64,000 nucleotides of DNA from the NCBI RefSeq assembly GCF_019649055.1, contig NW_026570232.1:62001-126000 (forward strand). The letters run 5' to 3'. Position 1 is the stretch's first letter; each line of letters starts with the position of its first letter. The position numbers and the translations under genes were made by a program. Below the pieces are notes generated by a model that was not told the DNA's origin, did no database searches, and worked only from the letters and a program-made list of their open reading frames with translations. The DNA is from Paramacrobiotus metropolitanus. Taxonomy: Eukaryota; Tardigrada; Eutardigrada; Parachela; Macrobiotidae. Shown piece by piece: positions 31,334-45,820 of this stretch.

Positions 31334-32105
31334 AACCGGAGTCGTTCGGAATGTGATGGCGATTTTTCCTTCTTTTCATGATGATTTGGTTTCGGAAATT
31401 TAATTTGTCCGTATTCGCCTTTTGTTCCAGTTTAGACTACTTGTGTCGAACATCTCTTCTGCTCGATGTTTATGAATGAACTTTCTATATGTCTGGCTGC
31501 GGTTTCAGATTTTCTAAAATTTTGGGAGACGAAGATTTATTAAAACCATACTCGTACTAACAATACGATTGCAAAAAAAAAAAGGACTACACGGGGTTTT
31601 CCCTACACTTTTGCCAAACAGTGCTATAAATTCGATGCGCACGGCATCTTCGATTCGAAGATTCAGCGAGAGCATCGAAAACAGAAAACTAAAAAGCGGA
31701 GTATTTCTATAGAATTTGACAGATAATCCCATGAGCAATGGAAACGGGAATCAGATCAACAGAACAGTTGATAATCAACAGGAAAAACAATTGATTAACC
31801 CAATGCATCATTGAACCGCAACAATTTCTATTCAGAGTTATGGTCACTACTGTAATCATTCCTAATTTCCTACTTACGGTTAGTGCCGTTGAGCGTTATG
31901 TAGCAAAAAAAAACAGTGAACCATCTAGTTGAACGTACTCATTTCTATCTACAAGAGAAAAAAAAATAAACTACTAGAAGGCGCATTTCCACAAGGTACT
32001 TCCGTCGTTATTTTCCAGCAGGAATAGTTTCTTAATCCATATCCTGCATTGACCTGCAATACTTGAAGAAATCTGCATCTGGTTTCTCCATAGCTCGCCA
32101 GAACT
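31334..32105. other. Intergenic, no gene seen
   Basis: About 770 bp between the CACYBP-like gene and the COP9-like fragments. It contains an A-run near 31567 and no supported gene. Confidence 0.5.
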
Positions 32106-32683
32106 TCAGTTATTGTTTTGACGTTTGAAATTCTGTATGCTCGCAAAAGAGGTTGCATGAAACGCCCGAAATTCCTCGGGAATGGTGGGGTCACCTTGAA
32201 GCAACAATCCCAATGTTGCATTGCAACTTTCTGCTAGACCGAAATCTCCACCTGCAAGAAGGAGGCGGACCTTTCGACGATACAGTTTGATACGTTCTAA
32301 AACGGGCTGTTCTGGGAATTCAGTCAGCACCAGCACATAAGCCGCCTCACGCCAATTCTGTTCGTCTTCCAATACATCGGCCAGAAGTAGTTGTAGTTTG
32401 AACATTTGTTCCTTGAATGCACTCGTGCTTTTACTAAGCGCATATTTAAGCACTGATTTTCGTGTTTCCGCATCCAAATCATACACGGAAGTCGCGAATT
32501 CTTCGAGATACTGCCGCTGAGATAACATTGAATGATTCCCGGAGGATTGTGTTTAAGAAATGCTCAGGCATTCCTCTTTGGCATGGTTATCGGGCAGTCC
32601 GCGGATCAAATCCATCACCTTCGCAAACTGCTCCGTTAAATCACAGGGCTTCCTAACGAAACAATTAGACGATCCATCGAGCT
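32106..32683 (-). pseudogene. COPS4: COP9 signalosome subunit 4-like fragment, copy 2
   Basis: Begins after an AG acceptor at 32684. It encodes, in at least three different phases, the N-terminal helical-repeat region of CSN4: E-Q-F-A-K-V-M-D-L, then I-L-R-E-S-F-N-V-I-S, then R-Q-Y-L-E-E-F-A-T and D-E-Q-N-W-R-E-A-A. Frameshifts lie near 32563 and 32530. The C-terminal PCI/winged-helix half is absent. It is a diverged tandem paralogue of copy 1 and ends in an Asn-rich run at 32106. Inferred non-functional, or a fragment of a larger decayed gene. Confidence 0.6.
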
Positions 32684-32756
32684 CTATAAAAAAAATAATA
32701 ATAGACCAAAGCCTGAAAACAGTAAAAATTAAACAGTTGCATGAATTGCGTCATAC

Positions 32757-33361
32757 CTGTAACTTCGACGAGGTGCTTGTGTTTCAAGTGCTGAAGCGAA
32801 CTGCGGATCTCTTCGGAAGCGGCGCTATCAATGACAGGCCCAAACGGTGGATGTAGTTCTCCGCTTCCGTGAACTCCTCAGCCTCCAGGAACAGGCGCCC
32901 GACGTAAATACAAATCCATCTTATTCTCCTTGGTATACTGCTTCTGTCCACTCTCCAGCGGGATCTGTGACAGCACACGGGGCCGCCTGCAACCAGTTCT
33001 GTTCGCGCTCCAACTCGGCGGCCAAGCGCAGTCGCAGCGGATACATCTGCTCCTCGAAAGAGATGGAGCGCGACTGCATTTTGTCCAAGGCATAACTGAT
33101 GACCATCTTTTGCATCTCCGCGTCGAGATCATTCACTCCCGTTACAAATTCGTTCAGGTACTGCCGTGCCGAGACGATGTTGAAGGATTCGCGCAGAATC
33201 ACGTCCAGGAAGGATTTCAGGCATTCACCTTTAACATCGCTGCTCGGCAGCTGGCGGACTACATCCATCAATGCACGGCCCTGTTCGCCGGACTCACGAA
33301 ACGTTCCCTGGCCGCTTCCTATCTGGTTCAGAATTTCCTTGAAAACCTGCACTTGCTCCAT
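32757..33361 (-). pseudogene. COPS4: COP9 signalosome subunit 4-like fragment, copy 1
   Basis: Starts with an ATG at 33361 and matches the N-terminal helical repeats of CSN4: I-S-F-E-E-Q-M-Y-P-L-R, L-E-R-E-Q-N-W-L-Q-A-A, I-P-L-E-S-G-Q-K-Q-Y, R-L-F-L-E-A-E-E-F-T-E-A-E-N-Y-I. Continuity needs frame changes: one extra C in a CCCC run near 32981, another near 32905, and probably a third near 32850. It ends at a GT donor (32756). In the family, CSN4 is a scaffold subunit of the cullin deneddylase. No C-terminal half is found nearby, so I call it a fragment. Confidence 0.6.
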
Positions 33362-34979
33362 GACGGCTCAGGAGACAAATGTCATAAATCGAATAAGAAG
33401 CAAACACAATTTTCAGTGCCGATTTTGTAATCTACGTCAAACCGCGAATCATACGCTAATCTTCTACACCAGAAACTAAAGTAATAATTAATGAAAAGTG
33501 CACAGATTGCAGGAAAACAGAAATGAAGCCAACAAACCTTCGGAACTTTCAGTTGCATGGTTTTTCAGGGTCGGTTCGGTTGGCTTTGACGGAAAAGTGA
33601 ACAACACTGTCGGTCTCCCCAATTGAGCGGCAGTCACAAAGCAAACGGCCAGGAATGCGGTACTGGTTATATGAATACGAGTACTACTACTGTGTCTGTA
33701 GTCCATATTGTACTACATGCTACATGAACGCATGTTATGAAAACATAATTATGTATATCTATCAACCTTTATTGAGTTCCGCTTGCTGTTACGCGGCAAA
33801 AAACCCTATTACAAATTAGGGAAAAGGCACATAACCTATTCTTTTAAAGTTTTGTAGCAAAACTCGCGCAACCGAAGCATCAATAAGGTAAAAGACCGCT
33901 TGCTCTCCTCTACTTTGCAACATGAATCTTATTTTTTATTAATTTTAAAGAATTAAGTATAGAGATTATATAATATAAATATATAGGGAAAGGACGATCA
34001 CAATACAAATATGCGGGGTGAAACCAGGGTGCACAGTAAAACACTAAATTTGGACAGAAAATCGGAAATGTTCTAACCAGCAACTGGATAAAATTGCTTG
34101 CAACACCAATAACTATTCTTATTTCGGTCGCTGTAGTCAGTCTCGCACAAAAATATATAATTATATGAGGTACTGTACATACTATTTTTCAAATTATATA
34201 CTTCTGAGATATGAATAATTTAAGACGACAGACGTAGTACATTTTGTATGGCCTTACAACGTTATTTTCTTTAAAACAACAGCTTGAAGCTAATCGGATC
34301 GATTGGACTTCCGGTCATGGCGCAGCACCCGAAAATAAGATAGGTACGCAAGCAGGATAAGGTCACATATGCGGTTTTAAAATTAATATTACAGAAAAAT
34401 CGAATTGTAACCACTTGTCATTTGAGAAAGATTACCAAGAAACGTTTTGTTAGGCACAAAACTGTATCGGCATTTTCGTTCTTTTCTATCGACATGGTGT
34501 AATTTACCGCGGTTGATAAACAAGTTGCCCATTTGAACCGAACCCGCAATCTGAAAGCATGTCTACCACGTTATTCATAAGCAGCGACATTCCTGAAAGG
34601 TTCGTCCGATAATATTGTTACGCTGAGTCAGATAGCAGGAAATGGACCAAGTATGGCGATTTCCTTACAAACCCAGATTAGTCAAATGCAGCAGCCCGTA
34701 CAAACAATCCGAGTCATATGTTACCGCAGTGTTTTGCCATCCGCATTCGGCATAGCAACTGTTTCCGTCTCCGATTGCGGTACTCGTTGCGGTACTCCGT
34801 CAGAACAGTGCCAGGCAGCTTTCGAAACATTTGGTATCAGTTTCAAAAATACCCTCTTCGACACAATCGGATAAGAGGACAAACATGTTTATTTATTATT
34901 TAGTGTCCAACCGGTGTTGTGCCGTATTCTACCGTGTCTGGGATTCCAACCGGATGCAGCTGCGTAATTCTATGCCAAA
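33362..34979. other. Intergenic, upstream of the SLC36 gene
   Basis: About 1.6 kb, AT-rich, no supported gene. The last few hundred bases probably hold the promoter and 5' UTR of the transporter. Confidence 0.5.
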
Positions 34980-37900
34980 ATGTCTTCCCCGGACGGAGTA
35001 TCACACGCGCCTACATCGGTGATAAACAGTGTCGACAGTGATTTTGCGGTGTCAGTAAACACTGTTGGACATGGTGAGGATGCGGCCAGGGAAAGCTACG
35101 AAAGAAAAGATGTGGAAAGTGAGCGGGAATTGGATCCGTTTGCGCACGCTGACCTCGGTGAAGATAGGAGAAATGCTCAAACCACAACGACGTAAGTACG
35201 CGGTTTGCATGTCCGTAGCAGGATAATCCATTCCTTAAATCCCCAAAGACTTTAAAATTTCATAGGCTAAATCGTTTTATAAATTAATTTGAATTATCAG
35301 CTGCTACAGATCTTTTTCTTCGTCGACACTTACTAAGAACTTACAATTCATACTCGTAGTGTTTTTTTACCACTGGCAATCGTGATGTCCTTCCATGTTT
35401 ACAACTTGTAGAAATCTGCAAACCCTCATGCACTTGCTCAAAGGAAACATCGGGACCGGCATATTTGCCATGGCAAGCGCAGTAAACAACGCAGGCTTGG
35501 CGGTATGTGTTGTATAAGGTGGCGAGAAAAAGAATCTACCCGCTTTGCCAGTTTGTACAGTTGTAACGATTTTTTATGTTTTATGTTTTATGTTGCCTTT
35601 AATGATTTTTTTATGTTTGGATTCCAGACGGGAACGATTGCCATTGTTGTGATGGGATTTATTTGTAAGTGTTTATACGAACAGACAACGAATCTTTTGT
35701 TTCCTTTTTGAGTGCTCGCTACACAAAGTACGAGTAGTAATTTTTATTCACATATACCGTACATTGCGGTTGAATTGGAAATATATTATTAGTGATTTTG
35801 ATGCATATGTGATATGTTCTACAATTTTTATGGGGTTTCCCAGGTATTCATTGTATGCACATTCTTGTGAACTGTGCCCACCATCTCTGCAAAATGTGAG
35901 TGATAAGATATTAATTGTCACTGTTTAAATCGAATTGTTAAAGATACATTGCATGTGATAGCGACTTTGTTGTAAATTATACTGCTTTTTGCAGCTGCAG
36001 TCAGCGCCATTGCATCTGTGTTTTATTTCTTCAGAGAAGGAAAAAACGCTTTGGATTACGGGGAAGTTGTTCAGGCGGCATTCAGACAAAGCTCATACAG
36101 TAAATACGCAAATCTCTCCAAGTAGGTATTTCGAATTCCAGTTGCTTGTCGGCTGACTAACAATAAGAAGAATACGAAGCCAAAACTTGATATTAGCCGG
36201 GAGTGCAAGAAATCTCTTCGTTTCAGAAAAGTTGTGGATCTGTTTATAATTGTATCGCAGTTTGGATTCTGCTGCGTTTACATCGTTTACGTCGCCACGA
36301 CGCTACAAGATGTATGTATTTTTAGTTTCACATATAAATATTTATATGTGCAATATGATTACGTAAACAATTATCTTATATACATTTGCATAATTAGAGT
36401 AGATAACAAATTGTTGAATCACCTTATATAATTGCACACATTATGCTGTTTATTCTATTGGATTTAATTAGAGGTGTACGCATGCGTTAAACCAATTTGA
36501 ATGCAATAGAAACTACGTAGGTAACCCGTCAAACTTTATGCATTCCAGGTAATTCGCTACTATACGGACGTTGAGCTGCCGATACAGGCGTACACAGCTA
36601 TGGTACTTCCCTTCTTGATTCTGCTTTGTTACATTCGGAGCCTAAAGATTCTAGCGCCCTTTTCCTTGGCAGCCAATCTCATCTTATGCACCTGTCTGGT
36701 GATAATTTTTGTTTACGTTTTTGGCCATTTAAAATCAGTTGACTCGGTACCACAATTTGCCGGATGGTCGAAATTGCCGCTGTTTTTTGGGACTGCAATA
36801 TACGCTTTTGAAGGTATGGTATTGGTTATTTGTTAACAGTGACTGTTCAAGTGACTCGTAATTATAACATAACATGTCATAACTCAGGGATTGGAATTGT
36901 CCTGCCAATCGAAAATCGAATGAAAAATCCACAGGATTTTGGAGGATGGACAGGAATTCTTAATGTCGGGATGGTGATTATCACTGCACTGTACACCGCT
37001 GCTGGCTTTTTTGGCTACCTTGCATTTGGTACCGAAATAGAAGACACCATTACTCTAAATTTACCCCATAAAGGGTGAGTATTAGACAAAATTACTACAA
37101 GATCCAGTTACTATTTCGGATTACTGCTACGTACACCATTGCCATATAATTATTATTATTTTTGCCATGTACTTACTTATTTTTTGCCATATACTTACGG
37201 ATGTTTATTGAAGCAATAACATGCAACTTCGAATGTGTACCGGAAAATATATCGCTACTGGACAATTTTTCGTATCGAAAATACACAGACTGCGGACTAT
37301 ACTGTAGCCGCGCGATAAGTTTGCACCAGAGTCTGGTATACGTAAATCGTCATACCTCTGCACTGGACAATGTTTCGATATCAGATCTAAATACACAATG
37401 TGCGGACTATAATTGCACACCCACCTTTCGATCTGATTTATAGCTTTAGATCGCACATCAGTAACATCGTTAATTCATCATGACTTGATACTCTGATATA
37501 CGGTAATGTTAATGCTATTTTTAGGATATATATTGTGGTTATCCTTCTGGTCGGTCTCGTCGTTTTTTATTCCTATTCCCTTCAGGTAACTTTGTAAACC
37601 ACTCGTTAAAATGCTTTGCTGGAGATTGATACTTTCTTGCTGTCAAGCGCTATTGTATTTGTGTGTCTGCAGTACTACATATCTATATTATGCTTTATTT
37701 TCATATTTGTTTTGCAGTTCTACGTCCCTTTTGAAATTTTGTGGCCAACAGTGAAGAAGCGTCTGAGGACGCCTCTCCAAGTGAAGATCGGTGAATATTT
37801 ATTTCGCACCGGCATTGTGATATTTACGTGTAAGTTTTTCACGGACACTATTGTGACCGTATATATACTCGTACTTATGTACTTAAAATTTCATCATGTG

Positions 37901-38235
37901 CAAGCTGACTCTTATTAATTTTAGTTCTTCTTGCCGTTGCTATTCCTAAACTGGGATTATTCATCTCCCTTGTGGGAGCAGTGGGAAGTAGTTCCCTTGC
38001 ACTTATATTTCCACCGGTCTTAGAAACTGTCACCTACGGTTGGCAGAATCAAGGCAAGCTGCACTGGAAGTTGATAAAGAACGCCGCCATATTTATATTT
38101 GGAATTCTTGGTTTTGTTACTGGGACCTATGTAGCCATTTTAGAAATCGTTTTGTCATTCGAGAAAGATGCTAGAGATAGCGCGACTACTACCGCAATTC
38201 CTACTGAGGCAGTACATGTCCAATATCTTTCGTGA
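34980..38235 (+). CDS. SLC36-type proton-coupled amino acid transporter
   Basis: Eleven exons: 34980-35191, 35412-35502, 35628-35664, 35844-35895, 36005-36121, 36227-36311, 36549-36813, 36888-37074, 37525-37585, 37718-37829 and 37925-38235. They join in perfect phase to about 509 residues. A hydrophilic N-terminus (about 70 residues) precedes the family signature L-K-G-N-I-G-T-G-I-F-A-M. Then come about eleven membrane helices with G-T-A-I-Y-A-F-E-G-I-G, L-P-I-E-N-R-M and G-Y-L-A-F-G. The family (PAT/pathetic) moves small neutral amino acids with protons across plasma or lysosomal membranes and feeds TORC1 signalling. The start ATG is the first in the frame. Some introns are short, with donors such as GTAAGT and GTATGT. 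No defect seen. Confidence 0.9.
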
Positions 38236-39055
38236 TAAAAATACGTACTTTGTTTTGATGTTTTTATTTTTTTACTTGTGGTAATGCTCATTTGAACACT
38301 GTGATCAATCCTGGCTAGTCCTTTATGTACGCCAAAATAATTAAACGGGGCACAATAATTTATTATAATGCTCGTAATTACGAAATTCAAACCCAAACCT
38401 TAATCGAAATTAAATTTAAAAGTAGTATACGCAGCACATTGAGATTCTAAACAGTTGTAAATTACTGTACAGTATTTGTACGCGACAGCTGCAAAGCTGC
38501 ATGGTAATATATACGATGTAAAAGAACAATAATAAGTACTGTAGCAAATTTATTATGCCTGATGCGTATAACAAATTTTTTTTATCTATGTACTTCACAA
38601 TAAATTCCAGTAAGATGGGGGCGCTTGACCACTGCTTGTTTATAGTACGATCGTACTGCATGGGCCTTATGCAAAATAAATGCAGCAGCACGCGCGATAC
38701 AGGCTTGAAAGCAGCTGTTTTTCTGGTATTGTAAGGTTGACCACTTAATGCCGGTTATTCCACAACATGAGCAATGCTAGCCGCACCATTGTTTCCTGCG
38801 CTGCATATTTATTTAGTTTATTTGTTAATGAGCAACGAATAAATGAAAATGGCACTGCTACCTCTGTGTATCCTCTGCTACCTCTGTCTATAATATCCTT
38901 CGTGATAAATCGTCTATGGATAGCAGTTTTGTAGGCGGCCGTAACATATGTGCTACATTTAATTTATGACCGTTTGAAGTGCTTGAGTTTACACAATTAA
39001 CATACCCATACAAAGTTTTAATTGATAAGCTTAGTTGAAATTAGTTTACTTATTT
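38236..39055. other. Intergenic
   Basis: About 820 bp between the transporter stop and the chitin deacetylase-like start. It contains AATAAA-type signals near 38668 and no supported gene. Confidence 0.5.
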
Positions 39056-42028
39056 ATGAGCGGCACAACTAAAATGGTACCGCTGGATGTCGTACAGTGG
39101 TTTAGGATAATCTGTTGTGGTTTCGCGTCCTTCCCAGTACTCGTATTTGGAACGACCTTTAGGCAGTCATACGATGCCACATTTTGTATTGGACAAAGCA
39201 ATGGTCTCTACGCCGATCCGGTAAACCAATTGTTGTAACAAACTATTTCCCATCATACTAGATTTATATGACGAGCCCGCTGAAATTCTTACTAATAATG
39301 CTAGAGCGACTGTGCAGCTTTCTACAGCTGCTTCAGCGATAAGACCTTCCACTTCTCGTGTCCACCGGGATTACGCTTTGACTTTGAGCTGCAAGTCTGC
39401 ACCTGGAAAGCGAAATGTGTTACCGCTTTAGGTTAGAAGCCAAAGCGTGCGTTTTTTCTAAAAGGCTATTGTTGTGACGGTAATATCGTTTGTTCTGAAG
39501 GGCCGCAGAATAAAACCACTCCTTCACCGGTTCCGCATCCGGAGCATGCTGCCACAGCCGCAGCAGAACTGGTGCAGTGCACGAGTTTGGATGATGTGCG
39601 CTGTGCGGACGGTTCCACGTGCATCGCACGGTACGCCGGTATTAAAGCATAAAATGCATCATTGAGTCTTATATACTGTAAATCGTTTTCTTACAAATTT
39701 TAATTTGGTAATTCAAATTAAAATTTTTTTGTGCTTTGGTTCCATAGCCTAAAGTGAACTTTAAATGAAATTGTATAGATAAACACCTAAGTGCATTTTT
39801 TCCGAACTTATCATTATTTGAGATACTGACAAATTTTCTGTTATACATCTATTCGCTTGCTCAGAAATTATACCGGCTTTTGTTAATTGCAGAACAAAAG
39901 TATGCGATACTGTGCGTGACTGTCCAGAAGGTGGCACGGATGAATACGGCTGTGGTAAACATATATACTCGTATTTCAGTAATTTACGATTTATTTAGTC
40001 TAAATGTGTTTTTCCCATTCGATTTGCTATGCCTGCTCAGTAATTTTGCCATGTTGTTGGTTCTTGCTATGATGCATCCCATTTTTATGCTTGCCCTTTT
40101 ATTTCTGTATTTAATTTAGATGTCAAAGCCGACCAGTTTGCCAGCCAGCCGTGCAAAAAGGAAAACTGCGTCCTGCCCAGCTGCTTCTGTAGCGCAGATG
40201 GCACCCAAATACCAAACAATCTTCAGATGAATCAAGTTCCACAGGTAGTCAAAATAAAGGCATCGGTAGACTGCAGAAACCCCAAAGCAAAACAAAAATT
40301 AACACGAGGCGCTGGCATCACAATAATCATTTAAGCCTTATACAGATGATCGTGCTGGCATTTTTGGGAGCCGTTAACATTCAGAACTATGACCTTACGC
40401 GTGCGCTTTTCCTTCCAACGCGCCTTAATCCGAACCAATGTCCGGTGCGTGGCACATTCTTCGTCTCGCACGAATACTCGGACTATTCGCAGATCGAACG
40501 GCTCTTCCGCAGTGGACATGAGATCGCACTCAGCACCATAAGGCAAGTGAAACCGAATATCCAAATTTAAGAAAAACCGAACATGTATACAGAACCTCTA
40601 ATCGCAGCGTTCAGGGGTCGTCAAACACGGAGTGAAATACAATACTACCTTTTAATTTATGCAAGATAGATGTAATTTTTGGTAGTGAACTAATAGAAAT
40701 TACTACTGTTACAGTCGAGATCGAGAAAATCAGTTTTGGTGGACCTCTGTATCCAGCTACAAAGACTGGGGCATGGAACTGCAAGGCCAGCGAGAAATCC
40801 TGAACAATTTCGCCCATATTCCGTTGACGGAAGTACGCGGAGCACAGGCACCCAGTCTGCATTTAGGCGGCAACACGCAGTTTGCGGCTATGCAGGATTT
40901 CGGCTTTGAATGGGATAGCTCGGTACATTTTACAGTAGGCAGCAATTTGTTTCAGCTAGGATTAGAACTGACCTATATAAGCACTGCTGTTTTGTTTAAT
41001 AATTTCGGTTGTAAACTAACTACTTTATTAAAAATTTTATTTTCGCATGTGCTTAGATAACAGTACCGTCAGCCGGGCGACCTGTTTGGCCGTATAAATT
41101 AGCCTATTCGGTGCCGCACAAGTGCCATCAATCCGGCTGCCCGACAAGGCCGTATAACTTGTGGGAAATACCCATCAACCAGCTAGTGGACGCTCAAGGA
41201 TTCGGATGCTCATCGCTTGGATCGTGCCGAAATGATGAATTTAAATCTTCGGACGAAGTATGTGACACAAATCCAAGGTCGCGATACGTAATTTGCGAAT
41301 TCACTAATGAGCTGATATAGAAGGTTACAAAGGAGAATACAACTCAAAAATTATAAACCAGAATAATATGTACTAATAGTTGTAAAATTAAACATGTATT
41401 ATACTTTCTGTGCTTTGATGATAAAATCTTCAGAGTTATTCTATGTTATACAGGTTTTGCAGTGGCTGTTGAAGAGATTCTACCGGTAGGTCGTTCTGCA
41501 ATTTTCGTCTGATATCCGTTGCACATACGCCATCTCCAATGGAATTTCTTGCATCGTCATCAAACTGTGCAAACTAATTGTATACTTCTATGTTTTATTT
41601 ATAGGCATTATCATGATAATCGCGCACCGCTGGTGTTGCTCATCGATCACAACTGGATGCAGGACAACTTCGATGCCCTTTCGCGGTTCATCGAAACGGT
41701 CATTACAAAGCCGGAGCAGGACACCTTTTTCGTCACATATCACCAACTCGTACAATGGCTGCAAACGCCGACCACGTTAGATCTCATGGCGGAGTTCACA
41801 GCCTGGGCGTGCGATGAAGAAGCCACTCCGAACGTGTGTGAACCGGTAGAGTGTGACCTTCCATTTGTCCACGGCGGAAGTCGACGCTTCCGCGCCTGCA
41901 TGGCGGCGTGTCCGGCTTCGTTCCCGTGGAAGGACAACGTCGACGGCAGACGCAGTGTTGACTCTACTGCCAAAAAATATGTCGAAACTACTGCAGCCCA
42001 GTCCACTACAACCACCGCAGCGCCGTAA
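39056..42028 (+). CDS. Chitin deacetylase-like secreted protein, catalytic motifs lost
   Basis: Ten exons in perfect phase: 39056-39220, 39305-39431, 39501-39630, 39893-39954, 40120-40244, 40346-40542, 40715-40922, 41057-41257, 41463-41485 and 41605-42028, giving 553 residues. Order: hydrophobic leader; chitin-binding domain (about 33-90, C-x-x-F-Y-S-C and C-P-P-G-L-R-F-D); LDLa (about 125-162, C-P-E-G-G-T-D-E-Y-G-C); CE4-like deacetylase domain (about 200-430); Thr-rich tail. This is the layout of arthropod CDA1/CDA2 proteins, which modify chitin in cuticle. Here all three metal/catalytic motifs differ from the family: F-D-D is F-L-G (about 209-211), H-S-x-x-H is L-S-T-I-S (265-269), R-A-P is Q-A-P (about 313). 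So it is probably a chitin-binding pseudoenzyme. Intron 6 has a GC donor; exon 9 is only 23 nt. The start could also be the ATG at 39074. Confidence 0.92.
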
Positions 42029-42562
42029 ATTTTTCACTATACGGTTAAACAACGTCATAATTTCCTGAGTTTTTTGTTTTTGTACACACGAAATTAACTA
42101 GCACCTGGTGTTGTACACCTGCATTGTAACATAGCCATGTACAATATGTTCTGTCTTTACTTTTACTAGTTTATTTTTTATCGTGACTGATAGTAACTAT
42201 ACCGGCGGGAAAATCGGAATCCATCCTAACAGTTAAAATGAGGGCTACTCAATTTCATAATCCGTGACATACCGAGTGCGCTTTTGCAACACCTACGATA
42301 ACATTATAACGACAGTATCCGTCACAAGAAAATCTGTACGACTTTTTTAATCTGAAAGTTTCACATAAAATAAAGTTATAGGTGCATACAGCAATACATC
42401 CGTGAAACAATAAAAAAGCGCATGCACAAAAATATGGTTCTAAACAGAAGGCACGCACATATCTTTCGCTAACAGTCAATCTGCCAATACTTATTAAAGC
42501 GTATACATGTAATGATAGATCTGGAATATCTCCTTTTGACTTTTCGACTATCGGAAGAAAAG
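42029..42562. other. Convergent 3' ends
   Basis: 534 bp between two convergent stops. AATAAA near 42368 can serve the plus-strand gene, and TTTATT near 42167 the minus-strand gene. Confidence 0.5.
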
Positions 42563-45109
<2,547 letters not shown>

Positions 45110-45820
45110 AACGTTCAATGACAGGAAAGATTTCGGAATCATTTTCGATGTCGAATCAAATGCGCATACAGACTGTGTTGTAAGAAGACTTAAGAGAGTT
45201 TCAAACGAACGAACGTATTCTGGTGCAAAAACCAAACCTTACTGCAACATAATGAAACCACTTTCCAGCAACGATTAATCCACCTCGCAAAGGTTTGTCA
45301 CAAAATTGACCACAAATGGCACCAAATTAGTTGAAACTGCCAACGAACAAAATAAAATAATAATCTAAATAAATGGCTAATGGTAAGTACTTGATAATTA
45401 TTTAAATCTGGTTGCTTTTTTACAGTTTTCCCACAAACGGAAACAGCTGATTGCCAAACTCCCTCGGCATACTGGGTTCGTTAAGGGTTGCGCTGATACC
45501 TTTTGCTACACATCTATACAGTTCAAGCAAAACAGTGCGCACTTCCGTGAATTCTGTTGTGGGCCGAAAGCGCTATGCGACGCGCTGCTCTGCACTAAAG
45601 CCGTCCACCGTTCACGTATGTACCGTACGAACATCTCTAACGAGCTGGGAGATGGGAGTACTTTGACGTCTTCTTTTCCTTCCTCACAGTCTGATTTCCC
45701 TGCTTATCGTCTCGTGACATTGGAGAATCATTTGCGACTGTATTTTGACGAGTAATACGTTTTAAAATTATTGGCGCATCCCCGACCTTGTTTGGATGGT
45801 GCACAGTTCAGCGCACAATC
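45110..45820. promoter_or_regulatory. Divergent promoter region of D2HGDH and AP2S1
   Basis: 711 bp between two divergent start codons. No TATA box is obvious. The first part (to about 45430) is duplicated at 6081-6235. Confidence 0.5.

Noticed and set aside
33764-33782. A 19-bp string (CAACCTTTATTGAGTTCCG) repeated exactly near 57854.
   Set aside because: No extended similarity or element ends around either copy; too little to call a repeat family from this window.
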